In this document: piece by piece, positions 8,720 to 17,575 of the stretch
Position numbering within the stretch: position 1 is the first letter of the stretch
Layout of the letters: every line of letters starts with the position of its first letter
Assembly (NCBI RefSeq): GCF_000374845.1
Contig: NZ_KB895426.1
Span: 1-64,000, forward strand
Direction of reading: 5' to 3'
DNA from: Paenibacillus terrigena DSM 21567
GTDB lineage: Bacteria; Bacillota; Bacilli; Paenibacillales; Paenibacillaceae
Length of the DNA: 64,000 nucleotides
The notes under the pieces: model-generated
Seen by the model: the letters and a program-made list of their open reading frames with translations, nothing else
Told to the model about the DNA's origin: nothing
Databases searched by the model: none
Made by a program: the position numbers and the translations under genes

Positions 8720-10315
8720 ATGTTCAAAATCATGCTCATTGACGATGATGTACCGATGTTAAAGGTTCTTCAGCAGATGATGGATTGGGAGCAGCTGTCG
8801 CTCTCCATAATCGGAAGCGCTTACTCGAGTGTGAAGGCGCTGCAGATGTTCAAGGAACTGCTGCCGGATATCGTCATAACGGATATCGGTATGCCTCAAA
8901 TGGACGGTCTACAATTAAGCGCCGAATTTAAGAAAATCAAGCCAAGTGTCCGCATTATTTTCCTGACTTGCCATGAAGACTTCCATTATGCGAAGAAGGC
9001 GCTTGCGATGAATGCGGACGACTATTTGATCAAAGATGAGCTCACGGCGATGCAGCTCGAGAAGAGCCTCATGAATTCGATTCAATCCATCCAGTCAACC
9101 GTTACGATGTCGGAGCAAATCTCCTATCGGGAGCAGTTCGAACGCAATATTGACTTGTTCAAGCAATCGTTCTATCAGCGGCTGCTTGCAGGGAACCCAG
9201 CACATTTGCTCCTGCAATATGCGAAGCAACTAGAGATTCGCTGGGAATATCCGATGTTCATGATCGCATCAGGTACGGTTTCCTTGGCGGGGACATTGCA
9301 GAAATATTCGTATCATGACATCTCGACGCTTCGCTACGGGATCTATAATATCGCGCAGGAGTTATCCAGGACCTATGATGGCATCACGGTTTTTGCTGAT
9401 CAAGGCGAATGGGCGATTGTCCTCAATTATCGGCAAAGTCTGGCGTTTAATGCACAGCAATACCTACATCGCTATTTGCAGATGCTGGAGGAGAATTGCG
9501 AGCAATATTTGAAGGTAAAGCTGCGCTTTGTGCTGTTCACGAACAAGCTGGAGATCGAGCAACTAGGCGGGACGCTTCGTCAGATGCAGAAAGAGAAGTA
9601 TTATGCGTATTATGCGGATGAGCCAATCATGACGCGGGAAGCCGCGAAGCTGAAGCCGAAGTACGGCGATTCGAAGATTCTGCTGCAGCAAGAGCGGAAT
9701 GAATTGATCCACACGGTTCAAGCACAGCAGACGGAGCAGACGATTGCCTCCATGGATAAGCTGTTCTTGAAGGCAAGAGCAGAGCAGCTTGATCCGATTG
9801 AATTGATTCAAGATTGCTCTCGCACCATGCGATTGATCGAGATGCAATCGTCGAAGTCGACCATTGATGAACGCTATTATGTCTGTCTGGATGCCACCAT
9901 GCATGTCGAGGATACGAAGATGCTAATGGCTATGAAGCTGTATACGCTGCTCGGGAATACGAGAGCACAGACCAGCTCCAAAGCCAAAGATATGAAGCTG
10001 CAAGAGATTGATCAATATTTGCTGGCCCATCTATCCGAGAACGTGACCTCCGTGGATGTAGCACAGTATTTATATTTGAATCCGAGCTATTTCTCCAGAT
10101 ATTTCAAACGTCTGACCGATGAGAATTTCACGGATTATGTCCATCGTTTTAAGATGAAAGCAGCCATGCGAATGCTGGAATATCCGAATGAGACGATCGA
10201 AATGATCTCGCTCAAGCTGGGGTATTCGGACCGAACTTATTTTACCAAAGTGTTCAAGAAATATATTGAGATGACACCAGGGGAGTACAAATCTAAAATG
10301 AGCAGCGGCCTATAG
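8720..10315 (+). CDS. YesN-type AraC-family response regulator
   Basis: A 531-residue regulator. The N-terminal receiver domain has the acidic pocket IDDD (8-10), phosphoacceptor Asp55 in TDIGMP and the conserved Lys105. A long central part (~130-420) of the YesN type is followed by an AraC DNA-binding domain of ~100 residues with two helix-turn-helices (VDVAQYLYLNPSYFSRYFKR and IEMISLKLGYSDRTYFTKVF). GGGGGGAATG precedes the ATG. It is probably an activator of the transporter and the uronate-degrading genes around it. Confidence 0.94.
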   Translation: MFKIMLIDDDVPMLKVLQQMMDWEQLSLSIIGSAYSSVKALQMFKELLPDIVITDIGMPQMDGLQLSAEFKKIKPSVRIIFLTCHEDFHYAKKALAMNADDYLIKDELTAMQLEKSLMNSIQSIQSTVTMSEQISYREQFERNIDLFKQSFYQRLLAGNPAHLLLQYAKQLEIRWEYPMFMIASGTVSLAGTLQKYSYHDISTLRYGIYNIAQELSRTYDGITVFADQGEWAIVLNYRQSLAFNAQQYLHRYLQMLEENCEQYLKVKLRFVLFTNKLEIEQLGGTLRQMQKEKYYAYYADEPIMTREAAKLKPKYGDSKILLQQERNELIHTVQAQQTEQTIASMDKLFLKARAEQLDPIELIQDCSRTMRLIEMQSSKSTIDERYYVCLDATMHVEDTKMLMAMKLYTLLGNTRAQTSSKAKDMKLQEIDQYLLAHLSENVTSVDVAQYLYLNPSYFSRYFKRLTDENFTDYVHRFKMKAAMRMLEYPNETIEMISLKLGYSDRTYFTKVFKKYIEMTPGEYKSKMSSGL

Positions 10316-10345
10316 CGCCGAACAGTTCAGGAAAGAGGCGACAAG

Positions 10346-12508
10346 ATGAGTGCAGGGGAAACGGTTCATCTGAATCGAATGCAAGTGGAAGTCGAAGGGC
10401 TTGAGATGGTTCGAGCATCCTTGGCAGCGGGAGACGAAGCAGCCGCCTATGCGGCACTGCATCGCCAATATCTCGACCGCATCGAGCCGAAGCTGTATTG
10501 GGAAGAATCCGATCTGGACCAGCTGAAGCAATACGTGCTAGAGCAGTGTCCACACGAGCTGCAGCTTATTAAGAAGACAGCCGACGAGGTGGCTGCGAAT
10601 ACGTTCGTCTTTCAATTCCCGTGGGATATGGAGCGGACGAACATCCCGGTTACCTTCGATGGGGCGATCGATTGGAATCATATCCCGGCGGAGGATCCGG
10701 AATGGACCTATATGCTGAACCGGCATCGGTATTGGATTGCACTTGGCCAAGCGTATGTCTTGACGGGGGATGAGACCTATGCGAAGACGTTCTGCCAGCA
10801 ATTAGAGGATTGGATTGATCGTAACCCCGTCCCTGTGAAGGGAGCGCCGCCGGGTCTCACTTGGCGGTCGATAGAGGCCGGCCTGCGCTGCGAGAATTGG
10901 ACCAAGGCGTTCGCTTATGTGAAGCGGAGTCCGCATTTTACACCAGCATTGCTCGCCAAGATGTTAACTTCTCTGTACGAACATGCGGAGTACATCGTAG
11001 CCACGCCTTGCGAAGGGGCGAAACGGATTAGTAATTGGAGTGTGCTCGAGAACCACGGGTTGTTCGAAGTGTCGCTTTTTATGAGGGAGTGGAAATCAGC
11101 TGGGTTCTGGCAGGAGATCAGCGAGAAACGTCTGAAGGAGACTACGAGGCTGCAAGTGCTGAAGGATGGTCTGCATTGGGAACAATCGCCGATGTATCAT
11201 AATGAAGTGCTGCATTGTTACCTTGATTACTGCCTGCTCTCTCGGAATAACGGTTTGACGCCGGATTCGGAGATCGAAGCGACAGTAAGGAAGATGGCTT
11301 ATGCGGATCTCTATATCGCGAAGCCGAATCATCATCAGCCGCTCCAAGGGGATAGCGACGATAATGATCTACGGGATTTTATCTCGGCAGGGGCGTTGTA
11401 TTTTGAAGACGAGACGTTAAAATATGGCGGGTTCGCGCGGCTTGATTTCGAGAATGCATGGACTTTCGGCTGGGAGGGCGTTCTGAAATATGATCAATTA
11501 GGAACGGCTGCTCCTGATGTGACCTCGGTTGCTTTCCGAAATACCGGGAACTACGTGATGCGTTCGGGTTGGGACGAGCAGGATGCCTATGGTTATTTCC
11601 ACTGCGGATTTATGGGCGGCGGTCACGGCCATGCGGATATGCTCCATTTTGATATTCACGCCTACGGCAGAGATCTATTGACCGATGCAGGGCGTTATAA
11701 TTACGGGGATCATACGATGTTGCGGCGAATATTGAAGCAATGCGATTCGCATAACACGACGACGGTGGACGGCATTGATTTCTCGGAATACCACAGTTCC
11801 TGGTCGTATGGACGAATCGCGGAGCCTGTGGGCGTACAATGGATCACGGAGCCGACATTCGATTATGTGGAAGGCAGTCATACAGGCTATCGCTATCTGG
11901 CAGACCCAGTCTACCCATTGCGCCGAATTGTGTTCGTGAAGCCGGGGTACTGGGTGCTCGCAGATAGCTTCGATTGCAAGGAAGAGCATACGTTCGAACA
12001 GCATTTTCATTTCATGCCGGGCGAAGTGGTCTTTGATGATTCGAATAAGGTCTGCTGCACGGTATCGCCTGATGAGGCGAATCTTCGCATTATTCCCGTT
12101 CATCCGGGGCGTCTCACAGGCAGTGTGCGGGATAGTATAATTTCAAGAGAATACAACGTCGTCGAGGACAATCTAGCCGTTACGTATCAGAGCCGCGCGA
12201 CAGGGTTCACTTCGATGATTCACGTCCTGTTCCCGCAGCCGGCTGGCTCACTAGATGCGCCTGAGGTTGAAGCGGTCAAAGTCTACAACTATTTAGGTCA
12301 TATTGTCGCAGAGCGAGAAGCCGAAGCGGTTCGACTGACGTTTGGAGAACATTCGGTGTTCGCGGGCGAGGAGCATATTCTCCTAATCTGCCATAAGGTG
12401 CCGGGCTATCATATCGATTCGTACGTGGTTGAAGGGACGCAAGTGTTCGGCGAAGTGGTGTTGCTCAGACGGAAACAGGGGCAAGAAGAAGTCATTGTTA
12501 TCAAATAA
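10346..12508 (+). CDS. Heparinase II/III-like polysaccharide lyase, cytoplasmic
   Basis: A 720-residue protein with an alpha-helical toroid N-terminal part (~60-380) and a beta-sandwich C-terminal heparinase II/III-like domain (~390-640). Candidate catalytic features are NWSVLENHG (230-238) and SPMYH with Tyr284/His285; HGHADMLHFD with His427 and His429 resembles the conserved metal and active-site block of PL12/PL15/PL21 enzymes. No signal peptide is present, so it acts on imported oligosaccharides. Lyases of this group cleave at uronic acids and leave a 4,5-unsaturated uronate, precisely the substrate of the GH88 enzyme encoded next. The exact glycan (heparin-, chondroitin-, alginate- or other uronate-type) cannot be told. 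Confidence 0.85.
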   Translation: MSAGETVHLNRMQVEVEGLEMVRASLAAGDEAAAYAALHRQYLDRIEPKLYWEESDLDQLKQYVLEQCPHELQLIKKTADEVAANTFVFQFPWDMERTNIPVTFDGAIDWNHIPAEDPEWTYMLNRHRYWIALGQAYVLTGDETYAKTFCQQLEDWIDRNPVPVKGAPPGLTWRSIEAGLRCENWTKAFAYVKRSPHFTPALLAKMLTSLYEHAEYIVATPCEGAKRISNWSVLENHGLFEVSLFMREWKSAGFWQEISEKRLKETTRLQVLKDGLHWEQSPMYHNEVLHCYLDYCLLSRNNGLTPDSEIEATVRKMAYADLYIAKPNHHQPLQGDSDDNDLRDFISAGALYFEDETLKYGGFARLDFENAWTFGWEGVLKYDQLGTAAPDVTSVAFRNTGNYVMRSGWDEQDAYGYFHCGFMGGGHGHADMLHFDIHAYGRDLLTDAGRYNYGDHTMLRRILKQCDSHNTTTVDGIDFSEYHSSWSYGRIAEPVGVQWITEPTFDYVEGSHTGYRYLADPVYPLRRIVFVKPGYWVLADSFDCKEEHTFEQHFHFMPGEVVFDDSNKVCCTVSPDEANLRIIPVHPGRLTGSVRDSIISREYNVVEDNLAVTYQSRATGFTSMIHVLFPQPAGSLDAPEVEAVKVYNYLGHIVAEREAEAVRLTFGEHSVFAGEEHILLICHKVPGYHIDSYVVEGTQVFGEVVLLRRKQGQEEVIVIK

Positions 12509-12542
12509 AAGGTACATACCAACGCGACGGGGTGATGAGAAA

Positions 12543-13658
12543 ATGTGGCAAACGGCGATTGAAGCAGCGATGAAGACAATTCGGCAAAATATTGAGCAGC
12601 ATCCGGGATTATTTCCCCATATTACAGAGAATCAGCGGTACGATTGGGGCGGAAATGGCGATTGGATCGAAGGATTCTATACAGGCCTGATGTGGCTTGC
12701 TTATGAATATAGCGGGGATGCGGTTTTCAAGAAATCGGCATCGGATTTGTTAAGCAATTTCGAGGATCGACTCGTTCGTCATCATGGGCTGGATCATCAT
12801 GATATCGGATTCTTGTATTCGTTGTCAGCCGTGGCAGAGTGGCAGATTACCGGGAACCCACAGGCGAAGGAGCTAGCACTGCAAGCGGCGGATAAGCTGC
12901 TAGCGCGTTATCGTCCGAATTTCGGTGCAATTCAAGCTTGGGGACTCGAAGGCGATCCGGAGAACGGTGGACGTATTATTATTGATTGCTTGCTGAACCT
13001 ACCGCTGCTCTATTGGGCGTATGAACAGACGGAGGATCGTCGCTATTACGAGATTGCTGTGAAGCATGCGAATAAGAGTCTGCGATTCCTCGTGCGGGGG
13101 GATGGCTCGTCGTATCATACGTTCTATTTCGACCAAGAGAACGGTAATGCGCTTCGCGGCGGTACGCATCAAGGGTATCAGGACGGATCGACATGGACGC
13201 GCGGGCAATCATGGGGCGTGTACGGGTTCGCACTCAGCTATCGGTATACGAAAGATCCGGTGTATCTCGATGCTTCTAAACGACTGGCAAAATACTTCAT
13301 CGCGCATCTGCCAGAAGATCATGTGGCGTATTGGGATTTCGATGTACAGGTGGAAGCAGGTACCCCGCGTGACAGCTCAGCATCGTCGATAACGGCGTGC
13401 GGCATTCTGGAGCTGCTCGAATGGATGGAGCCGAATGATCCAGACCGTGAATTGTTCCAGACGGCGCTCGATAACATGATGCGATCGCTTGTGGCGAATT
13501 ATTCAACCAAGGATCTGCCTGAAGCGGAAGGATTAATTCAGCATGGTTCTTATCATGTTCGGGGCAATCGCGGCCCGGATGATTATATGATCTGGGGCGA
13601 CTATTATTATCTCGAGGCGCTCGTGCGGATGGAGAAAGGGATTAAAGGGTACTGGTAA
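12543..13658 (+). CDS. GH88 unsaturated glucuronyl hydrolase
   Basis: A 371-residue (alpha/alpha)6-barrel enzyme that hydrates the double bond of unsaturated uronic acids and so releases them from lyase products. The start at 12543 is chosen over one at 12429, which would run inside the lyase gene, because GGGGTGATGA lies just upstream. Asp87 in HHDIGF and Asp148 in IIIDCLLNLP correspond in position to the catalytic pair of the Bacillus sp. GL1 enzyme UGL (Asp88, Asp149), which is 377 residues long. It is the last gene of the locus, followed by a terminator. Confidence 0.92.
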   Translation: MWQTAIEAAMKTIRQNIEQHPGLFPHITENQRYDWGGNGDWIEGFYTGLMWLAYEYSGDAVFKKSASDLLSNFEDRLVRHHGLDHHDIGFLYSLSAVAEWQITGNPQAKELALQAADKLLARYRPNFGAIQAWGLEGDPENGGRIIIDCLLNLPLLYWAYEQTEDRRYYEIAVKHANKSLRFLVRGDGSSYHTFYFDQENGNALRGGTHQGYQDGSTWTRGQSWGVYGFALSYRYTKDPVYLDASKRLAKYFIAHLPEDHVAYWDFDVQVEAGTPRDSSASSITACGILELLEWMEPNDPDRELFQTALDNMMRSLVANYSTKDLPEAEGLIQHGSYHVRGNRGPDDYMIWGDYYYLEALVRMEKGIKGYW

Positions 13659-13738
13659 CGACGAGGCGTCTCACTGGCTCTTATCCGATGGAGATCCCTG
13701 AGAGTCAGATGAATCAGCATCTCAAATTGGTTGGTGTA

Positions 13739-13775
13739 ACATGGTATCACCTATGCGTGGTGCCATGTTTTTTTC
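13739..13775 (+). terminator. Terminator of the uronate-oligosaccharide locus
   Basis: ACATGG-tat-CACC pairs with GGTG-CCATGT around a small loop, followed by TTTTTTTC, 80 bases after the GH88 stop. Confidence 0.75.
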
Positions 13776-13796
13776 TATTTCTCTACGCCACTGAAG

Positions 13797-13869
13797 CTAT
13801 GTTGGATTATTGCAGGGATAATTCTCCTTTCGCCCTCATTTTGGCTCTATGTTGGATTCATGCAGGATA
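13797..13869. repeat. Two copies of CTATGTTGGATT-n2-TGCAGG, 50 bp apart
   Basis: The first copy starts at 13797 and the second at 13847. They match over about 22 bases, including TGCAGG(G)ATA, and are separated by unrelated sequence. The 50-bp spacing resembles that of other repeat families in this window. The rest of the gap to 14038 shows nothing recognisable. Confidence 0.7.
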
Positions 13870-14038
13870 GTAGGCCAAATTGAACTTCAAGCCACTCATC
13901 CGTCCTAAAGTTGCTGCGAAAATCCACCATAGATATCGAAACAGCGATGGGGCTTTATGCTGCTAATTTCCACGATAGCCTCGGTCAACGGATCAAATGC
14001 CCAATCAAGGGGATTGATTTCCTGCATGCCTGAAGACA

Positions 14039-14077
14039 TAAGAAGGGCGCCTTTGGTAATCAAAGACGCCCTTCTTA
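14039..14077. terminator. Bidirectional-looking hairpin after rpiA
   Basis: AAGAAGGGCG-c-CTTTG pairs with CAAAG-a-CGCCCTTCTT around GTAAT. It lies just past the rpiA stop on the minus strand and has a T-rich run on its plus side. Confidence 0.75.
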
Positions 14078-14085
14078 TTTGTTTT

Positions 14086-14754
14086 CTAGCGAATGGTTAG
14101 ACGGCCATCCGAATGTCCCACGATCAACTGGCTCGTCAAGCCGACGAACAATCCGTTCTCGACGACACCTGGAATGAGATTTAATTGCGTGTGGAGTGTT
14201 ACAGGATCCGTGATGGAACCGAATCGGCAATCTGCAATGAGGTTACCGTTGTCCGTGATGAAATTCACTCCGTCCTTCTGGCGGATCGTAAGCTCGCAGC
14301 CTAGGGATTGCAGCTTGCGAACGGTTAATTCATGCGCGAAGGGGACGATCTCGACAGGAAGCGGGAAGACGCCGAGCGTGTCGACAACCTTGGACTCATC
14401 CACGATGACGATGAAGCGTCGGCTGTTCGCGGCGAGCAGCTTCTCACGGAGCAGCGCGCCGCCGCCGCCTTTGGTCAGCTGCAGGTTCGCATCCACCTCA
14501 TCGGCCCCATCAATAGTAAGGTCGATCGTCTCCACATCGGCAAAAGGGATAACAGGGATGCCCAGCTCGTTCGCTAAATCTTCGGAAATCGTTGAGCTGG
14601 CGACAGCTTGAATGTTCAGTCCATCGCGCACACGCTCGCCGATTTTCTGAATGGCCCAGTACGCTGTGGAGCCAGTACCTAGACCAACAATCATGCCGTC
14701 CTCAATGGACTCGACAGCTTTTTCTGCTGCAATTTGTTTAGGGTTTATGCTCAT
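14086..14754 (-). CDS. rpiA: Ribose 5-phosphate isomerase A
   Basis: A 222-residue cytoplasmic enzyme interconverting ribose 5-phosphate and ribulose 5-phosphate in the pentose phosphate pathway. The conserved blocks are all present: VGLGTGSTA near the N-terminus, the DGADEVD loop (~82-88) with catalytic acids, and the KGGGGALLREK loop (~94-104) carrying the active-site Glu and Lys. Length is normal for the family. GAGGTGATCC precedes the ATG. It starts 26 bases after the TatD-like gene and could be read from the same thiamine-controlled transcript, though the functional link is not obvious. Confidence 0.95.
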   Translation of the reverse strand: MSINPKQIAAEKAVESIEDGMIVGLGTGSTAYWAIQKIGERVRDGLNIQAVASSTISEDLANELGIPVIPFADVETIDLTIDGADEVDANLQLTKGGGGALLREKLLAANSRRFIVIVDESKVVDTLGVFPLPVEIVPFAHELTVRKLQSLGCELTIRQKDGVNFITDNGNLIADCRFGSITDPVTLHTQLNLIPGVVENGLFVGLTSQLIVGHSDGRLTIR

Positions 14755-14780
14755 GTAGGATCACCTCGGTATGTAATCCT

Positions 14781-15578
14781 CTAAGTATACAACGTCACGG
14801 TGTTATTATACAAAATCGATGCGGCTTCTGCGGTAGATATCGACTTCAAGTCCGCAATCGCCCGGATTACATCAAGCACCATCTTCGGGTGTGTCTGCTG
14901 CCCCTCGAAGGGACCTTCGAACGGCCAAGGACCATCGGTCTCAACCATCAATTGTTCGATGGGATAGGTGCGCACTAAATCTTGAATTTCGGATTCGTAG
15001 AGCACATCCGGTGTAATTGAGATGAAGTAACCATTTCGAATCATTCGCTCAACCGTATGCGGCGTTCCCTTGAACCAATGGAAATGCGCACGTGTCACGC
15101 GATGCTTCTCTAGTAGATCGCAGGCGATGTCCGCATCTTCATAGACGGCATGCAGCACGATCGGACGATCTAGTTCGCGCGCCAATTCCACGAATCGATC
15201 AAGAAGTTCGATATAACCTTCCAGCGCAAATGGTTGTCCCGTTGCTTCCGCTTCTTGACGGTTGTAGTAAGGCAGGCCGACTTCACCAATGGCGAATCGC
15301 TCATCCGTATGCGCCCGAATCCATTGGAAGAGCAGCGCCTCATCTTCTGCCGAAGGGAGCGGCTGCTCGGGGTGGAACCCATAAGCTGGAATGACTTGAT
15401 CCGGGTATGCCTTCGCTAGTGCATGCGTTGCCTGGCAGGAGTCATACCGCATGGATACAGCCACAACTTGCACCACATCTGCTGCAGCCGCTTCGGACAA
15501 CAGCTTCTGTTGATCCTCCGGTGTATATTGATCGAGATGAATATGCGCATCGATCGCTCGAATCGAATTATCGTGCAT
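14781..15578 (-). CDS. TatD-family metal-dependent hydrolase
   Basis: A 265-residue TIM-barrel amidohydrolase-type protein. DAHIHLD near the N-terminus gives the HxH metal site, GEVGL (~96) the bridging acid, then His in VLHAV and HFHW, and the late Asp of VETDGPWPF. The usual GEIGLDY appears as GEVGLPY. The ATG at 15578 has a weak GGGAAGTGG site; a GTG at 15587 is the alternative. Its beginning overlaps the thiamine ABC ATPase gene by 11 bases, so it is translationally coupled to a TPP-riboswitch operon. TatD relatives are nucleases or amide hydrolases; here a thiamine salvage role is possible but unproven. Confidence 0.82.
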   Translation of the reverse strand: MHDNSIRAIDAHIHLDQYTPEDQQKLLSEAAAADVVQVVAVSMRYDSCQATHALAKAYPDQVIPAYGFHPEQPLPSAEDEALLFQWIRAHTDERFAIGEVGLPYYNRQEAEATGQPFALEGYIELLDRFVELARELDRPIVLHAVYEDADIACDLLEKHRVTRAHFHWFKGTPHTVERMIRNGYFISITPDVLYESEIQDLVRTYPIEQLMVETDGPWPFEGPFEGQQTHPKMVLDVIRAIADLKSISTAEAASILYNNTVTLYT

Positions 15579-16428
15579 GCTGACCACTTCCCGTCTGCAA
15601 TAATTGATAGATATCCCGCTTCATGCGGATGAAGGGTTCGCAATTGATGATCGCTTCGTCTCGCGGGCGTTCGAAGGGCACTTGGAACTCCGCGATCGTC
15701 TGCGCCGGCGCAGCGGACAATACATAGATGCGATCGGATAAGAAGATCGCTTCTTCAATGCTGTGCGTGACGAGCAGCACGGAGCGGCGATGCTCCTCCC
15801 AGATGCTGAGCAGCCATTGCTGCATCTGCAGGCGGGTGAGCGCGTCGAGTGCGCCGAACGGCTCATCGAGGCAGATCAGCTCCTGCGGGCTCAGCATGGC
15901 GCGCACGAAGGAGGCGCGCTGCTGCATGCCGCCGGAGAGCACCTGAGGATACTGGTCCTCGTATCCTCCAAGCCCTGCGCGCGCGAGCCACGTCCGGGCG
16001 AGCTCGCGCCGCTCTTCACGCGAAGCGGTAGTAGGGGTGCCCCCCATACCGCTGCCGCGCTTCTTGGCGTTCGATTCTGCGATATCGAGCGCCATGAGCA
16101 CATTCTGTTCCAGCGTGTACCATGGGAACAGCGCAGGCTGCTGCGGCATATAGCTGATGAGGCCTTTGCTGCCGGTAACATTGCTGCCGTCCATCCGAAT
16201 CTCGCCGCTGTCCGGCTCAAGCAGTCCGCCAATGAGCTGGAGCAGGGTGCTCTTGCCGCTGCCAGAAGGGCCAATAATCGAGACGAATTCGCCCGGATGC
16301 ACGGCGAGGGACAAGTTCTTCAACACGGTATGCCGCTGCCGATCTCGCTCGAACGATTTATTGATTTGAGACACTTCAAGCTTAGGGATTTCTTGCGTTC
16401 TATCCAATGCTGTCGTGTTGATCACCAT
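15568..16428 (-). CDS. ABC transporter ATP-binding protein, thiamine-precursor type (ThiZ-like)
   Basis: A 286-residue ATPase of the nitrate/taurine/thiamine-precursor importer class. The start at 16428 is chosen because TGGAGGT is just upstream and its ATG overlaps the permease stop codon (TGATG); a longer frame would run into the permease gene. Walker A GPSGSGKST, Q-loop YMPQQPALFPWYT, signature LSGGMQQR and Walker B LICLDEPFGALD are all present. It should drive import with the permease and binding protein encoded upstream in the operon. Confidence 0.92.
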   Translation of the reverse strand: MVINTTALDRTQEIPKLEVSQINKSFERDRQRHTVLKNLSLAVHPGEFVSIIGPSGSGKSTLLQLIGGLLEPDSGEIRMDGSNVTGSKGLISYMPQQPALFPWYTLEQNVLMALDIAESNAKKRGSGMGGTPTTASREERRELARTWLARAGLGGYEDQYPQVLSGGMQQRASFVRAMLSPQELICLDEPFGALDALTRLQMQQWLLSIWEEHRRSVLLVTHSIEEAIFLSDRIYVLSAAPAQTIAEFQVPFERPRDEAIINCEPFIRMKRDIYQLLQTGSGQHAR

Positions 16429-17204
16429 CACCGACCTCCATTCTTGATATTCCAGCGAACCGCCCACTTCGCGAGCAATGCGAAAATGCCGAATAATCCT
16501 AAGCTCACGGCAACGATGACGACGATCGTTGCGAATACTTGCGCCGTCATGAAGCCATTCGCCGATAATTTGATATACGTGCCGAGCCCTTCCTTGGACC
16601 CGAGCCATTCCGCCGCGACAGCGGTAATGACACTATACGAAGCTGCGAGCTTCATTCCTGAGAAGAGATAAGGGAGCGCATTTGGCAGTTCTAGCTTCCA
16701 TAGCAATTGCCGTTTCGTCGCGCCGATCATTTGCATATAATTCAAGTATTGCGGATCCGGCTGTGAGAGTCCGGTTAAGGTCGAGACCACGACAGGGAAG
16801 AAGCAAACAAGCATAATGAGAACGACCTTCGGCGCAATCCCATAGCCCAGCCAGATGATGAGCAGCGGGCCGGTTGCGACGATCGGAACATTTTGCGTCA
16901 AAATAAGCAGGGGGTAAATCCCTGATCTGAGAAACGGAATGACATGCAGCAGCACAGCCAGAACGATCCCAAGCCCAATGCCGCTGCCCAATCCGAGCAG
17001 GGTGATGCGTATGGTCGATGCCGCATGCATCCATAGCCGTGCGCGCACATCCGCTTGGGTGAATACTTCCAAGATTCTTAGCGGACTCGGGAGTAGGAAT
17101 TCTTCAATATGTCCCCAAGTCACCGCGAGCTGCCAGATCACAAGAAAAGAGAAGAGGACGGCCACAGGCGGCCATCCTACTTGGAACCAACGTTTTTTCA
17201 TCAT
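16428..17204 (-). CDS. ABC transporter permease, thiamine-precursor type (ThiX-like)
   Basis: A 258-residue membrane protein with about six hydrophobic segments, of the SsuC/TauC/ThiX permease family. The loop with IGATKRQLLWKLELPNALP (~160-178) is the ATPase-contact EAA region. The start ATG is preceded by AAGGATG about 9 bases upstream; that site lies inside a hairpin (17212-17233 on the plus coordinates), so translation may be modulated. It is downstream of the TPP riboswitch and so belongs to the thiamine transporter. Confidence 0.9.
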   Translation of the reverse strand: MMKKRWFQVGWPPVAVLFSFLVIWQLAVTWGHIEEFLLPSPLRILEVFTQADVRARLWMHAASTIRITLLGLGSGIGLGIVLAVLLHVIPFLRSGIYPLLILTQNVPIVATGPLLIIWLGYGIAPKVVLIMLVCFFPVVVSTLTGLSQPDPQYLNYMQMIGATKRQLLWKLELPNALPYLFSGMKLAASYSVITAVAAEWLGSKEGLGTYIKLSANGFMTAQVFATIVVIVAVSLGLFGIFALLAKWAVRWNIKNGGR

Positions 17205-17211
17205 TTTCTAC

Positions 17212-17254
17212 AACATCCTTAATCGAGGATGTTCAAAAAGCCGACTTTTTGAAC
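17212..17254 (-). repeat. Overlapping hairpins in the thiamine operon, one a solo copy of the GTTCAAAAAG element end
   Basis: AACATCCT/AGGATGTT (17212-17219 with 17226-17233) can sequester the AAGGATG ribosome binding site of the permease gene. It overlaps by three bases a perfect 10-bp-stem palindrome, GTTCAAAAAG-4-CTTTTTGAAC (17231-17254), so the two cannot form together. The latter equals the two ends of the MITE-like element at 53358 and 57788 joined together. Confidence 0.75.
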
Positions 17255-17260
17255 TCTCAC

Positions 17261-17554
17261 TTAATCGTATTTTTCCGTTAACTTATCCATGGATGCGCCA
17301 TGGGTTGGATTATAGAAAATTTTGACCTGCGAGATCACGGCTGGACAACCATCGTCGATCATCGCTTCGTTCATGACTTTCACAATATCGAGCAGCTCGC
17401 CGAGTTCGCCTTCCATCGTCGTCTCAAGCGGTGCGACGCGGTATTTCACGCCGGAATTATTGATGACTGAAATAGCGCGATCCACATAAGGGATGACATC
17501 CTCGTAGTTTAATGTTTTCGGGATAATTTGAATACTCAGTAGTGCGTTGGCCAT
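17261..17554 (-). CDS. MTH1187-family thiamine-binding protein (YqgV-like)
   Basis: A 97-residue protein of the DUF77/MTH1187 ferredoxin-like fold, related to YqgV and the duplicated YkoF. The pattern ALLSIQIIP at the N-terminus, YRVAPLETTMEGEL in the middle and late SQVKIFY are family hallmarks. These small proteins bind thiamine or its hydroxymethylpyrimidine moiety. It sits between binding protein and permease in a TPP-riboswitch operon, consistent with a soluble carrier or sensor role. GAGGAATGGAAC precedes its ATG. Confidence 0.88.
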   Translation of the reverse strand: MANALLSIQIIPKTLNYEDVIPYVDRAISVINNSGVKYRVAPLETTMEGELGELLDIVKVMNEAMIDDGCPAVISQVKIFYNPTHGASMDKLTEKYD

Positions 17555-17575
17555 GTTCCATTCCTCACTCTCTTT

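Noticed and set aside
13688-13870. 60-residue plus-strand frame after the GH88 gene
   Set aside because: It runs through the terminator and a repeat pair and has no family resemblance.
15763-16671. 302-residue plus-strand frame opposite the thiamine ABC ATPase
   Set aside because: Antisense shadow of a high-GC coding region; the ATPase has all motifs.
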